From assembly GCA_024958655.1 (NCBI GenBank), contig JANWUR010000001.1, forward strand, positions 62,001 through 126,000: a DNA stretch of 64,000 bases. Reading direction: 5' to 3'. Origin of the DNA: Cyanobium sp. FGCU6. GTDB lineage: Bacteria > Cyanobacteriota > Cyanobacteriia > PCC-6307 > Cyanobiaceae. Positions within the stretch are counted from its first letter, which is position 1. The number at the start of each line of letters is the position of its first letter. Of the stretch, positions 8,608-17,301 are shown in pieces. The notes beneath the pieces are model-generated. The model saw nothing but the letters and a program-made list of their open reading frames with translations. It did no database searches and was not told the origin of the DNA. Made by a program: the position numbers and the translations under genes.

Positions 8608-9777
8608 ATGCCGCGCCCCGCTGTTTCTCCTGCTGGCTGCCCCCGGTCCCTGTCTGTTCGCCGCTGCCCTGCCTGGCTGCTCGCCCTGGGCCTGGCCGCC
8701 TGCGCCCTGCCGCTGGGCCCCCGCCCGGCGGAGGCCTGCACCCGCGTGCTTTACACCGCCCCCGATGGCACCGTGATCACCGGCCGCAGCATGGACTGGG
8801 CGGAGGACATGCGCTCCAATCTCTGGGCCTTCCCCCGCGGCATCGAGCGCAACGGCGCCGGCGGCGCCAGCACGCCCCGCTGGCGTTCCCGCTACGGCAG
8901 TGTCGTGGTGAGCGGCTACGACGTGGGCAGCGCCGAGGGCATGAATGAGAAAGGATTGGTGGCCAATCTCCTCTATCTGGCGGAATCGGATTACGGCAAG
9001 CCCGATGGCAAGCCCGTGCTCTCCATCTCGCTCTGGGCCCAGTACGCCCTCGATCAGTTCGCCACCGTGGCCGAAGCGGTGGCCGTGCTCCGCCGCGAGC
9101 CCTTCCGGGTGGTGGCCCCCCTGCTGCCCAACGGCAAGCGTGCCCAGCTGCACCTGTCCCTCTCCGACGCCACGGGCGATTCGGCGATCTTCGAGTACAT
9201 CGGCGGCAGGCTCGTGGTTCACCACGGCCGCCAGTACACCGTGATGACCAACTCACCCAGCTTCGATCAGCAGCTGGCCCTCAACAGCTACTGGCAGACC
9301 GTGGGTGGCAACAGCTTCCTGCCGGGCACGATCCGGGCCGCCGATCGCTTCGTGCGGGCCTCCTTCCTGCTCGCCAGTCTCCCCCGCCAGGCCGATCCCG
9401 CCGTGATCACCGCCGTGCCCGAGCGGAGCTTTGCGCTCCAGTCCCTTGCCGGGGTGCTCGGCGTGGTGCGCGCCGTCAGTGTTCCCCTCGGCATCAGCAC
9501 CCCGGGAGTTCCCAACGTCGCCTCCACCCTCTGGCGGGTGGCGAGCGATCAGAAGCGCCGGGTGCTCTACTTCGATTCCGTCACCGCCCCCAGCGTCTTC
9601 TGGGTGTCGCTCGATCAGATCAACCTCAGCGCCGGCGCCCCCGTGCGTCGGCTGCCCGTGGCCGGAGGCCGGATCTACGGCGGCGAGACGGCCGCCCGCT
9701 TCGAGCCGACCCCCGCCTTTGCCTTCCTGCCCGCTACCGGGTTGCCGAAGGGTGCGGCAGTGCGGTCGCGGCCCTGA
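8608..9777 (+). CDS. exported linear amide C-N hydrolase (choloylglycine hydrolase / penicillin V acylase type)
   Basis: The 389-residue precursor has an N-terminal signal segment (PAWLLALGLAACALPLG, residues 21-37) ending in AEA. The next residue is Cys44, in CTRVLYTAPDGTVITGRSMDW. That is the layout of Ntn hydrolases of the penicillin V acylase/bile salt hydrolase family, in which processing exposes an N-terminal Cys nucleophile. Conserved MDW, a YDVGSAEGMNEKGL segment near residue 105 and a TNSP motif near 213 support this. Related enzymes cleave penicillin V, bile amides or acyl-homoserine lactones; the natural substrate here is unknown. The gene diverges from ubiD across a 125-bp region that should hold both promoters. 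ATG 8608 is chosen because it places the signal peptide correctly. Confidence 0.85.
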   Translation: MPRPAVSPAGCPRSLSVRRCPAWLLALGLAACALPLGPRPAEACTRVLYTAPDGTVITGRSMDWAEDMRSNLWAFPRGIERNGAGGASTPRWRSRYGSVVVSGYDVGSAEGMNEKGLVANLLYLAESDYGKPDGKPVLSISLWAQYALDQFATVAEAVAVLRREPFRVVAPLLPNGKRAQLHLSLSDATGDSAIFEYIGGRLVVHHGRQYTVMTNSPSFDQQLALNSYWQTVGGNSFLPGTIRAADRFVRASFLLASLPRQADPAVITAVPERSFALQSLAGVLGVVRAVSVPLGISTPGVPNVASTLWRVASDQKRRVLYFDSVTAPSVFWVSLDQINLSAGAPVRRLPVAGGRIYGGETAARFEPTPAFAFLPATGLPKGAAVRSRP

Positions 9778-9812
9778 GCGTGGGTGCTGGTGGTGGGCGA
9801 GCGCCCTGGCTA

Positions 9813-10535
9813 TCAGCCGGGATCGGCCAGCGGCAGGGTATGGAGCAGCCGGCGCCGCTCCGGCCAATCGGGGAGGTGTTGATCCAGCAGGCTGCGGAAG
9901 GCCTCGTCATGGCGGGGCACCCGCAGATGGGCGAGTTCATGGAGCACCACATAGTCCAGGCAGGCCCTGGGCCTGCTGGCCAGCTGGGTGTTGAGGCGGA
10001 TGTTGCCGCTGGCGGGATTGCAGCTTCCCCATTGGCAGCGCATGGCCTGGATGAACAGCCTGTTGCACTCCACCCCCAGGGCCTCCTGCCATCGCTGAAT
10101 CAGCGGCGTGGCGGCTGCGCGAAGTTGCTCGCGATACCAGGCAGCCAACAGGTTCCGGCGTTTGGCGCTGCTGCTGCCGGGCCGGATGACCAGGTGGAGA
10201 TGGTTCGGGCGCAATTCAATCCTCGGTGGCTTGTCCACCTCCTCGATATGCAAGAGAATCCGCCGGCCCCAGACGTAGTGGCTTTCGCGTTCCACCACCT
10301 GACGGGGGCTGAGCCTTTCCTGGCGCTCGAACCGGGATTGCTGGCGACGGATCCAGCCGAGCTTGCCGATCGTGTAGGCCCGCACCTGAGCCTCGCCCAT
10401 TCCTTCGGGCGCTGAGATGCGCACAGCGCCCCGAGGTGGCAGCACCGACAGGTGCAGGTGCTTGATGGGTTTGACGGTGACTTCCACCGCCATCGAACCA
10501 ATCAGGAGCTGATGGCTCGGGCAGGGCTCGGGCAT
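9813..10535 (-). CDS. YgjP-like (COG1451) zinc metallopeptidase of the type I RM locus
   Basis: The 240-residue protein ends with the zinc-binding signature HELAHLRVPRHDEAFRSLL (around residues 197-215), preceded by MRCQWGSCNPASGNIRLN, the typical context of the YgjP/DUF45 family. Proteins of this family are frequently encoded beside hsdR in type I restriction loci, but their job is not established. The start codon shares one base with the hsdR stop (TGATG at 10533-10537), so it is coupled to hsdR and is the last gene of the 13.3 kb defence operon. No signal peptide is visible; it should act in the cytoplasm. Confidence 0.85.
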   Translation of the reverse strand: MPEPCPSHQLLIGSMAVEVTVKPIKHLHLSVLPPRGAVRISAPEGMGEAQVRAYTIGKLGWIRRQQSRFERQERLSPRQVVERESHYVWGRRILLHIEEVDKPPRIELRPNHLHLVIRPGSSSAKRRNLLAAWYREQLRAAATPLIQRWQEALGVECNRLFIQAMRCQWGSCNPASGNIRLNTQLASRPRACLDYVVLHELAHLRVPRHDEAFRSLLDQHLPDWPERRRLLHTLPLADPG

Positions 10536-13500
10536 CAGTATTCGCTCTGGGCCATGAGGACCGCAAACAACCGTTCCACCTGGGCCTGGTCCTGCAACAG
10601 CCCAAACAACGCAGCCTTGATCACCTGCTCCTTGGCTTGGACACCCTTCCAGCCATCGGGCCTCACCTGGCGCACGGTCCGATCGATGCGCAGGGCCAGA
10701 TCGAGATCGCCGTCAAGGTTGCTCCAGAGGGCTCGCTTGCCAGGGCTATCCAGCTCAGATGGGGTGGTGTCGGCCGTTTGTTGCTGCAGCTGGCGAGCCA
10801 GGTCGGCGACTCGACGGAGGTACTCCTCGTAGGCGTCAGCCTGTTGCTTGCGGAAGCGGATGATCTCATCGAGCACCTGGGACATGCGGTCGTAGAAGGC
10901 AGGGTCGTTGGCGCGCTCGCTGATGATCGTGCGGCGCATGTTGTTCTCGATCGTCTCCTGCACCGCCTTGCGGTTGCTGGCCCCCTTGCCGAACGAGGCG
11001 TTGATCGCCTGGGCGACACCTGTCTTGACGATCAATTCCAAGAGGCCGATGTCATCGAACGCGGAGATCTTGCGTGAGGCCTCGGCCTCGATGTAGGCAT
11101 CGATCAGGAAGCGCATGTCGGCCTCATAGGCCTTGAGGTCGAGGTTTTCCCCTGCTGCCAGCCGGATCACCTGGCGCCAGTCGAGGCCCTTGTCGCGCTG
11201 CTGGGTGATGCGGGCGGCCTCATTGGTGCTGTAACCGGCATCGGTGAGTTCATGGGCCAGGGCGGCGTGGGCTCGGGTCAGCTCGGCCACCGCTTTGTAG
11301 TAGGCCATGCGCAGAGGCTCACGCTCCTGCAGGTCGTCAGGGTTTTCGGTGTTGCCGCAGAAGTGGCGCAGAATCGCCAGCTCATCCTGCGGCGGCGCCA
11401 CCGACTCCGCCAGGAGATGTTCCTGTTCAGAGGCCGCGTCCAATCGCCCCTTGGCTTTACTCAGCCGATCCTGCAGCAGCACAGCGGGATCAGGGCCACC
11501 GGCGGAGTGATCCAGATCGTCTTTGGAGTACACCGAGATGGCGTTTTCCACCTTGTTGAACAGGTCCTTGTAGTCAACGATCAGGCCATAGGGCTTGTCG
11601 TCGCCGTCGAGGCGGTTGGTGCGGCAGACCGCCTGGAACAGGCCGTGATCCTGCATCGATTTGTCGATGTAGAGCACGCTGCAGGAGGGGGCATCAAAGC
11701 CGGTGAGCAGCTTATCCACCACGATCAGCAGCTTCATCTGGGCCGGCTGGCCGATGAAGAGCTGTTTGGCCTGCTCTTCATAGGTTTCGGTGCGGCTCAG
11801 GCCTGGCTGCGGGGCGATGCCTGCGAGGAGCTGCTCGTAGGTGTTGAAGATCACCTGCTTATCGGTTTCGGTGTTGGCGCCCACCTCTTCCTTGCTCACA
11901 TCCGCGGCCTTCGGGTCGTAGGAGGTGATCACGGCGCACTTGCCCTTGAGTTCGGTGCGCTGGAACAGCTCGAAGTAGCGGCAGGCCTCATAGATGCTGG
12001 AGGCCACCAGGATCGCGTTGCCGCGTTCGCTCGCCAGCCGCGGGATGTTGACCGCAAAATCGTGGATGATGTCGAACACGATGCGCTCCATCCTTGAGCG
12101 GGAACTGAGCACGTTCTGCAGGGTGCCCCACTGGCGCTTGAGCTCCCGTTGCTGCCAGGGATTGAGTGTGGCGGTCTTGGTGTCGAACCACTGATCCACC
12201 CGCTCCTGGGAGCTGAGGCGCTGGTCGATGTCGCGGGCCTCATACACCAGATCGAGCACCACCTGGTCGTCGACGCCTTCGCTGAACTTGTAGGTGTGGA
12301 TGTAGCCGCCAAAAACCTCCAGGCTGGTGGCTTTGTCCTTCTTGAGCAGGGGCGTGCCGGTGAAGCCGATGAACACGGCCTGGGGCAGCAGCGCCTTCAT
12401 CACCCGGTGCAGCTTGCCGCTCTGGGTGCGGTGGCATTCATCCACGAAGATGAACAGTTCACCCACCGCAGGGCTGGGCTGCGCCTGCAGCTGTTCGAGA
12501 TAGGTTTCGAAGTCGTCGACACCGCGCACGCTGAACTTATGCACCAGAGAGCAGAGCAGCCGTGGGGTTGGCTGAGCCAGGGCCTGCATCAGATCCTTGC
12601 CGCTGCTGCTGCGCTGAATCGTTTCGCCCGCGGCTCCGAACACGCTTTCGATCTGTTTGTCGAGCTCGTCGCGGTCGGTGATGATCACCACGCGGGCGTT
12701 GGGATTGGTAGCCAGGATCCAGCGGGCCAGCAGCACCATCACGATGCTTTTGCCACTGCCCTGGGTGTGCCAGATGATGCCGCCGCGACGTTCGTGAACG
12801 TGTTGTTGGGCCGCCTTGATGCCGAAGTACTGGTGAACCCTTGGCAGCTTCTTGATGCCGCCATCGAACAGCACGAAGTCGCGCAGCAATTCGATCAGCC
12901 GGTCCTTGCGGCAGATCTTGAGCAGGACCTTATCGAGTTTGAGCCGGCTGTTGTCGGCTTCGTCTTCCTTCCAGCGGAGGAAATACTTCTCAGGCGTGTG
13001 GATGGCGCCGTAGCGCAGGCCTTCGGAATCGTTGCCAGCCAGCACCAGCTGGTTGGTGGCAAAGAACCAGGCGTTGAAGTCTGCCTGCTGGTTGGAGAGG
13101 TTCTGGCGGATGCCTTCAGCGAGGCTCACGCGGCTGCGCTTGAGTTCGAGTACGCCGATGGCGATGCCGTTCACATACAGCACCAGATCCGGCCGCCGCT
13201 CACGGGGGCCCTTCAGGGTCACCTCCTCGGCGATGGCGAAGTCGTTGGCGTCGGGGTGCTCCCAGTCGATCAGGGCCACGGTGCTGGTGGGCTGATCGGC
13301 GGCGGCCTTCACCTGCACGCCGTAGCGCAGCAGGGAGTAGACGCGGCGGTTGGCCTCATAGAGGCCGGCCTGACTGACGTCGGCGTCACTGCGCAGCTGA
13401 TAGAGGGCCCCGCTGATCTCCGCTGGGCTGGTGCCGCGCCGCTGCAGATAGGTGGTGAGGATCCCTTCCTCGATGTTGCTGTTGCCCGGTCGATCCTTCC

Positions 13501-13588
13501 AGTCGCCGAGATAGCGGTAGCCCAGCTGCTCCTGGAACAACTTCAGCACCCGGTCCTGGGTGGCCCGTTCGAAGCCGAGGCCGCTCAC
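10535..13588 (-). CDS. hsdR: type I restriction endonuclease subunit R
   Basis: HsdR is the motor-nuclease subunit, translocating and cutting DNA with HsdM and HsdS. The 1017-residue protein is full length. The N-terminal nuclease domain has the PD-(D/E)xK pattern (Asp134 in RRPDLVLY; Glu148-x-Lys150 in GVLELK). Superfamily 2 helicase motifs follow: Walker A HTQGSGKS at 274-281, DECHR at 383-387 and TGTP at 410-413, plus TGFDAPSCSVLYIDKSMQDH in the second RecA-like lobe. All catalytic residues look intact. Its ATG overlaps the stop of the preceding small gene (ATGA at 13585-13588), and the YgjP-like gene begins at its own stop codon. Unusually, five genes separate it from hsdS. Confidence 0.95.
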   Translation of the reverse strand: MSGLGFERATQDRVLKLFQEQLGYRYLGDWKDRPGNSNIEEGILTTYLQRRGTSPAEISGALYQLRSDADVSQAGLYEANRRVYSLLRYGVQVKAAADQPTSTVALIDWEHPDANDFAIAEEVTLKGPRERRPDLVLYVNGIAIGVLELKRSRVSLAEGIRQNLSNQQADFNAWFFATNQLVLAGNDSEGLRYGAIHTPEKYFLRWKEDEADNSRLKLDKVLLKICRKDRLIELLRDFVLFDGGIKKLPRVHQYFGIKAAQQHVHERRGGIIWHTQGSGKSIVMVLLARWILATNPNARVVIITDRDELDKQIESVFGAAGETIQRSSSGKDLMQALAQPTPRLLCSLVHKFSVRGVDDFETYLEQLQAQPSPAVGELFIFVDECHRTQSGKLHRVMKALLPQAVFIGFTGTPLLKKDKATSLEVFGGYIHTYKFSEGVDDQVVLDLVYEARDIDQRLSSQERVDQWFDTKTATLNPWQQRELKRQWGTLQNVLSSRSRMERIVFDIIHDFAVNIPRLASERGNAILVASSIYEACRYFELFQRTELKGKCAVITSYDPKAADVSKEEVGANTETDKQVIFNTYEQLLAGIAPQPGLSRTETYEEQAKQLFIGQPAQMKLLIVVDKLLTGFDAPSCSVLYIDKSMQDHGLFQAVCRTNRLDGDDKPYGLIVDYKDLFNKVENAISVYSKDDLDHSAGGPDPAVLLQDRLSKAKGRLDAASEQEHLLAESVAPPQDELAILRHFCGNTENPDDLQEREPLRMAYYKAVAELTRAHAALAHELTDAGYSTNEAARITQQRDKGLDWRQVIRLAAGENLDLKAYEADMRFLIDAYIEAEASRKISAFDDIGLLELIVKTGVAQAINASFGKGASNRKAVQETIENNMRRTIISERANDPAFYDRMSQVLDEIIRFRKQQADAYEEYLRRVADLARQLQQQTADTTPSELDSPGKRALWSNLDGDLDLALRIDRTVRQVRPDGWKGVQAKEQVIKAALFGLLQDQAQVERLFAVLMAQSEY

Positions 13589-13749
13589 GGCTCGGGTTGC
13601 GGGGCATCGGGGCCTTCAAAAACAGCCCGGCCGTCTTCCCAGGTGACGGTGTAGTGACCAAGACGCCGCTTGCGTTCTAACTCGGCAGTCACCGCCTGCT
13701 GGAGGGCCTCCAGAATCTGCTGAACACCAGGGGGAAGGGCTGAGCTCAT
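13585..13749 (-). CDS. 54-residue protein coupled to hsdR, unknown function
   Basis: This is a small protein: MSSALPPGVQQILEALQQ, then a charged amphipathic helix with KRRLGHYTVTWEDGRAVFEG, ending in DAPQPEP. The stop overlaps the hsdR start (ATGA), the strongest sign that it is real. A TTG six codons upstream (13767) is an alternative start, but a GGGGGA tract 11 bases before ATG 13749 supports the shorter form. Two predicted parts are visible, a helix and a short beta-hairpin-like YTVTWEDGRAVFE. It could be a regulator or assembly factor of HsdR, by position only. It follows a 97-bp gap after the DUF4062 gene, the largest gap in the operon. Confidence 0.7.
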   Translation of the reverse strand: MSSALPPGVQQILEALQQAVTAELERKRRLGHYTVTWEDGRAVFEGPDAPQPEP

Positions 13750-13846
13750 CAGGTCATCTTCCCCCAAGGTGCCATCTGCAAACTAGAGGATACGAGCAGT
13801 GCAGCGGCGAAGGCGCCTGCTTGTCGTTGTCGCTCCCCTGCCGGTG

Positions 13847-15343
13847 TCATGAATTCACCTCCCACCTGCCGCTCTTGGTAGGCCCGCGGTGCTGGATCCG
13901 GCCCTCGGCACGTAATTTCTTGAGGTGATAGCTGATCCCATCCACGCTGAGTTGCAGGGACTCGGCCAGTTCTCTGGTGGTGATCGCCGGCTGCTGCCGC
14001 ATCAAGGCCAGGATCCGCTCGCGGGTCTTGCCGGCCAGCAAGGGAGCCGCAGACTTTTCTTGGGTGGTTTCTTCTGTAGTTTCTTGGGTAGTCTCCGTGG
14101 CTTCTTGGGTGGGTTCTTGGGTAAGGGCTGAGGTTGGAGGTCTCCCAAGGCTGATCCGAAAGCCATCCTCCATGGCAAACACCGGCTCGCTCAGGCCCGC
14201 TTCGCGGCAGCGGCGGATCATGTCGCCGGTGCCCGTGCCCAGGCGTTCGATGTACTGGGTGAGGTAGAGGGGTTCGGCGAGCAGGGGATTGGCGGGGATC
14301 GAGCCGTGGGGCTGGCGTAGCTGGGCGAGGCTGAGGGAAGGCGGCAGGTTGCCGGGGTTCCAGATCTCCACTCGATCGGCGAACACCATCACCTGCACCG
14401 AGCCGTTGCTGGTGTAGTCGCGGTGGGCAACGGCGTTGACGATCGCTTCGCGGATCACCTCCGGCGGAATCTCATAGGCGGCGGGGACCTGGCTGGAAGC
14501 GGCGCGGGTGCCGACGGCGAAGCTGAGGCGAGCGAGCACGAAATCGACCGCCTGATCCACCAGCTCGAACACGTTGCCCTTGAACACCTGATACGACGGA
14601 ATCGGCTTGGCAACGGCGGTGCCGTGAAAGTGGGCGGCCTTCACTTCACTGCTGAGCAGGAAGCGCTGGGGCTGACGGCCAAACAGCAGCACGGCGGCAT
14701 GCACGGGCTGGCCGTTGGCGAGCAGGTTGAGGTGGGTGAGCAGCTCGGATGGGGAGGCGTTGGGCGGCAGAGGGAAGCCGCGCACCTGGCGGGCCCGGTC
14801 GATGAACCAGGCCATGCGCTCGGGATCGAGATCTGCAACTGCGGACTGGGGGCAAGGGGAGGCGTCGAAGGGGCCGCTGCGGATCAGCTGGCGATCGTCG
14901 AGCCACTGCACCAGGGCGGCATAGAGCCCGGCGATCAGTTCGGCGCTGGTGGCGAAGCGGCGCCGCACCAGGGAGGCCTCGGCCTGGCGGATCAGGGCGA
15001 GCATGCGCGGATCGCGGCTGGTGTCGTCGGCGGCCTTGAGAAAGATCAGGCGCGTCTTGCCGCGTTCGCCGGCCCGTTGAAATTCCCGCTCGGTGGGGGA
15101 GAGCCCATCGGCATCGACGCTGCCGACTTCACTGCCAAACAGGCCCACATAGAGCTCGCACTGATCCACCAGATGCAGGTAGAGATCGTCGGCGCGGCGG
15201 TCGCTGGCGGGCAGGTCTTCGAACAGCACCGGCTCGAAGAAACGGCGCAGCAATGGATCTCCCTGCAGGAAATCGCGCAGGGCCAGGCGTTCGGCCGCGA
15301 ACTCCTTCTGCACGCTGCTGAGGAAGATCTGGTGGCGGGTCAT
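13847..15343 (-). CDS. DUF4062 (TIR-like) - RecG-like ATPase - winged helix fusion protein
   Basis: The 498-residue protein has three visible parts. Residues 1 to about 150 match DUF4062 (HQIFLSSVQKEFAAERLALR, later ELYVGLFGSEVG), a TIR-like fold found in defence and signalling proteins. Residues about 170-400 match the RecG-type HATPase_c_4 ATP-binding domain, with IREAIVNAVAHRDY, VMVFADRVEIWNPG and LGTGTGDMIRRC. After a Thr/Gln/Glu repeat linker (about 405-430), a C-terminal winged helix (TRERILALMRQ through SYHLKKLRAEGRI) follows. The start overlaps the upstream gene by ATGA at 15340-15343. Similar ATPase-HTH proteins recur in type I RM loci, where a regulatory or abortive-infection role is suspected but unproven. 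Confidence 0.8.
   Translation of the reverse strand: MTRHQIFLSSVQKEFAAERLALRDFLQGDPLLRRFFEPVLFEDLPASDRRADDLYLHLVDQCELYVGLFGSEVGSVDADGLSPTEREFQRAGERGKTRLIFLKAADDTSRDPRMLALIRQAEASLVRRRFATSAELIAGLYAALVQWLDDRQLIRSGPFDASPCPQSAVADLDPERMAWFIDRARQVRGFPLPPNASPSELLTHLNLLANGQPVHAAVLLFGRQPQRFLLSSEVKAAHFHGTAVAKPIPSYQVFKGNVFELVDQAVDFVLARLSFAVGTRAASSQVPAAYEIPPEVIREAIVNAVAHRDYTSNGSVQVMVFADRVEIWNPGNLPPSLSLAQLRQPHGSIPANPLLAEPLYLTQYIERLGTGTGDMIRRCREAGLSEPVFAMEDGFRISLGRPPTSALTQEPTQEATETTQETTEETTQEKSAAPLLAGKTRERILALMRQQPAITTRELAESLQLSVDGISYHLKKLRAEGRIQHRGPTKSGRWEVNS
14057..14122 (+). repeat. in-frame short repeat encoding a TQE linker
   Basis: Four exact copies of the 9-mer TTCTTGGGT lie at 14057, 14081, 14102 and 14114 (plus strand), spaced 24, 21 and 12 bases apart, all multiples of three. 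On the coding strand they give a Thr-Gln-Glu-rich linker between the ATPase domain and the winged helix of the DUF4062 protein. Such a tract can expand or contract without breaking the frame, changing linker length between strains. Confidence 0.8.
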
Positions 15344-17298
15344 GCAGCCACGGGATCAAGGCTCAGGATCTCCCGCTCCACATAGGCCCGGAAGGCCGAG
15401 GGAGAGGTGAAGCAGCGAAACCCGGCGGCGCTGGCCAGGGCCAGGGTGGCGGGCTCTTCGTTGAGCAGCACGGCCACGGGCTGGCTGAGCTCCTCCTGGA
15501 TGCCTGCGGGCCAGGCCAGATCGAACACGGCTTGCTGCTCGCCGGTGGCCGGATCGGCGAAGTCGTAGGCGAGGGTGCCAAGGGGGAGGGACTGCTCACC
15601 CATCCACGTATTGAGACCGATCAGCTCGGCTTCTTCCTCCTCGCTGGTGATGCCGCCAACTGTTTCGCTGGCTTGTTGGGGAACGGCTGCTGCTGGGCCG
15701 GAGAGCCAGCGGGTGTCGCCATGGAGCAGTTCCTCCAGCCGGGCGTTGACCTCAGCTGCCAGTAGCCCCTTGCGGGCCTCCAGGAAAGAGCGGAAGTTCC
15801 CCAGCTTCCAGAGCTCAGGATCCTGGGGAATCCACTGGGAGGCCAGGGCACCCGGATGGGCGGCCTCGATCTCGGGGAAGTACGCCTCTGGCAGGCGATC
15901 GGTGATCTTGATGTTGGTGTCTTTGGTGAGGAAGCAGAAGTTGGCTAGGGCGTTGACCTCTGGCCTGCGGTAGCCGGACTTGTAGAGCTGGGCCTTGGGG
16001 AAGATGTGATGCACCTCTAGGCGGCTCATCTTGCCGAGCATGCTGGCCTTAAGCGGAAGTCCGGTGCCCCAGTCGCGGGCTGCGCCCATCCGGGTGAGGA
16101 GGTAGAGCACAGGGTAGAAGCGGGCGCCGAGGCTCCAGCCGGTGAAGTGCCCGGGTTCCACCCGCAACCCGCCATGCCAGAGGCGCAGCTGCTCCAGTAG
16201 GCGCTCCAGCCCGGCACCTTCGCCTTCGAGGGCGGCGAGGTCCTGATCGATGAACGATTCGGTGGAACCGGAAAAGCGGCCCCACATGCCGGCCTGTACG
16301 AACCAGAACAGCAGCCGGTCGCGTTCCACCTCATCCATGGGCCCGCTGCGCTGATCGAGGTAGCGCACCATCACGGGGATGCCGAACCGCCCGAAGAACA
16401 CCTGGTCGTGATCAAGGCCGAGTCGTCCCGCGATCAGGTTGAGGCAGGTGTCGATGTGCCTGGTGGCGCGTTTGAGCGCGTCCTGGATTTCGGGGGTGCT
16501 CTTGTCGTGCAGGTAGAGGAACTTGGCCTCACCGGTAAGCACCGTGTTCACCGAGCGCAGCAGCCAGTCGAGGTTGAAGCTGTAACCGTGGTCGCTCCAT
16601 TCCTTGAGCTTGACCTTCATCGCATCACGACCCTCCGGCCAGTCGGCGCAGATCTTGGCGAGGGCCAGGTCGCCCTTGGAGAGCTTGGTGCCGCCACTGT
16701 TGACGCGGTTGAAGATGTCCACCACCACGTCGAGCGTCTTGTCGGCGCCGGTGACTTCTTCGATGTGGAGATCGATCTCTGTGATTCCCAGCAGTTGGCT
16801 GAGACGGCCGATGAACTCGCCAACGCGAGGGGCCAGCTCAGGGTTCTGACCAAACTCGGCAGCCAGCTGGCCGAGGCCGGCGCTGCCCGTGCCGAGCAGG
16901 TTGGTCACATCGATCCAGAGCGGATCGTCCTTCATCTTCACCGGCTGGTAGAAGGCAAACACCTCCTCTCCGAGATGGAAGCGGAGCCCGGAGAAGGCCT
17001 GGGCGTTGCCATCGAAGAACTTGGGAGGCTTGCCGCGCACAACCCCATAGAGGGAGGTCATGCGTTGCTGGCCATCGAGCAGCAGCTTCACCACACCTGC
17101 CGCCAGCGGGCCATCCCCCCGATGGGTGGCGGTCTGCGACTCCGTGGCCCACACCAGCAGACCGCCGACGGGATGGCGCTTGTAAAGGGAGTCGAACAAC
17201 CCTCGCACCTGGTCGCGATTCCACACGTAGCCCCGCTGGAACTCGGGCAGGGCCATGTGGCCGCTGTCGATGTGGTCGAGGATGGTGGAGATCTTCAT
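15340..17298 (-). CDS. DUF262 + HNH (GmrSD-like) type IV restriction-type protein
   Basis: The 652-residue protein starts with a DUF262 domain: ALPEFQRGYVW at 16-26, LLLDGQQRMTSLYG at 72-85 with the DGQQR motif, and FNRVNSGGTKLSKGDLALAK at 196-215. The middle is helical. Further on is an HNH/DUF1524-like nuclease motif, LEVHHIFPKAQLYK at 427-440 with N449 and N453. This is the GmrS plus GmrD arrangement on one chain; GmrSD cuts modified phage DNA (glucosylated hydroxymethylcytosine) in a nucleotide-dependent manner. Whether this protein targets modified DNA is inference. It lies 3 bases after ptuB and overlaps the DUF4062 gene by ATGA. Confidence 0.85.
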   Translation of the reverse strand: MKISTILDHIDSGHMALPEFQRGYVWNRDQVRGLFDSLYKRHPVGGLLVWATESQTATHRGDGPLAAGVVKLLLDGQQRMTSLYGVVRGKPPKFFDGNAQAFSGLRFHLGEEVFAFYQPVKMKDDPLWIDVTNLLGTGSAGLGQLAAEFGQNPELAPRVGEFIGRLSQLLGITEIDLHIEEVTGADKTLDVVVDIFNRVNSGGTKLSKGDLALAKICADWPEGRDAMKVKLKEWSDHGYSFNLDWLLRSVNTVLTGEAKFLYLHDKSTPEIQDALKRATRHIDTCLNLIAGRLGLDHDQVFFGRFGIPVMVRYLDQRSGPMDEVERDRLLFWFVQAGMWGRFSGSTESFIDQDLAALEGEGAGLERLLEQLRLWHGGLRVEPGHFTGWSLGARFYPVLYLLTRMGAARDWGTGLPLKASMLGKMSRLEVHHIFPKAQLYKSGYRRPEVNALANFCFLTKDTNIKITDRLPEAYFPEIEAAHPGALASQWIPQDPELWKLGNFRSFLEARKGLLAAEVNARLEELLHGDTRWLSGPAAAVPQQASETVGGITSEEEEAELIGLNTWMGEQSLPLGTLAYDFADPATGEQQAVFDLAWPAGIQEELSQPVAVLLNEEPATLALASAAGFRCFTSPSAFRAYVEREILSLDPVAA

Positions 17299-17301
17299 GG
17301 C

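Noticed and set aside
14057-14122. CRISPR-like or phase-variable repeat array
   Set aside because: The 9-mer copies are unevenly spaced at multiples of three within a coding linker, so length changes would not switch the gene off.
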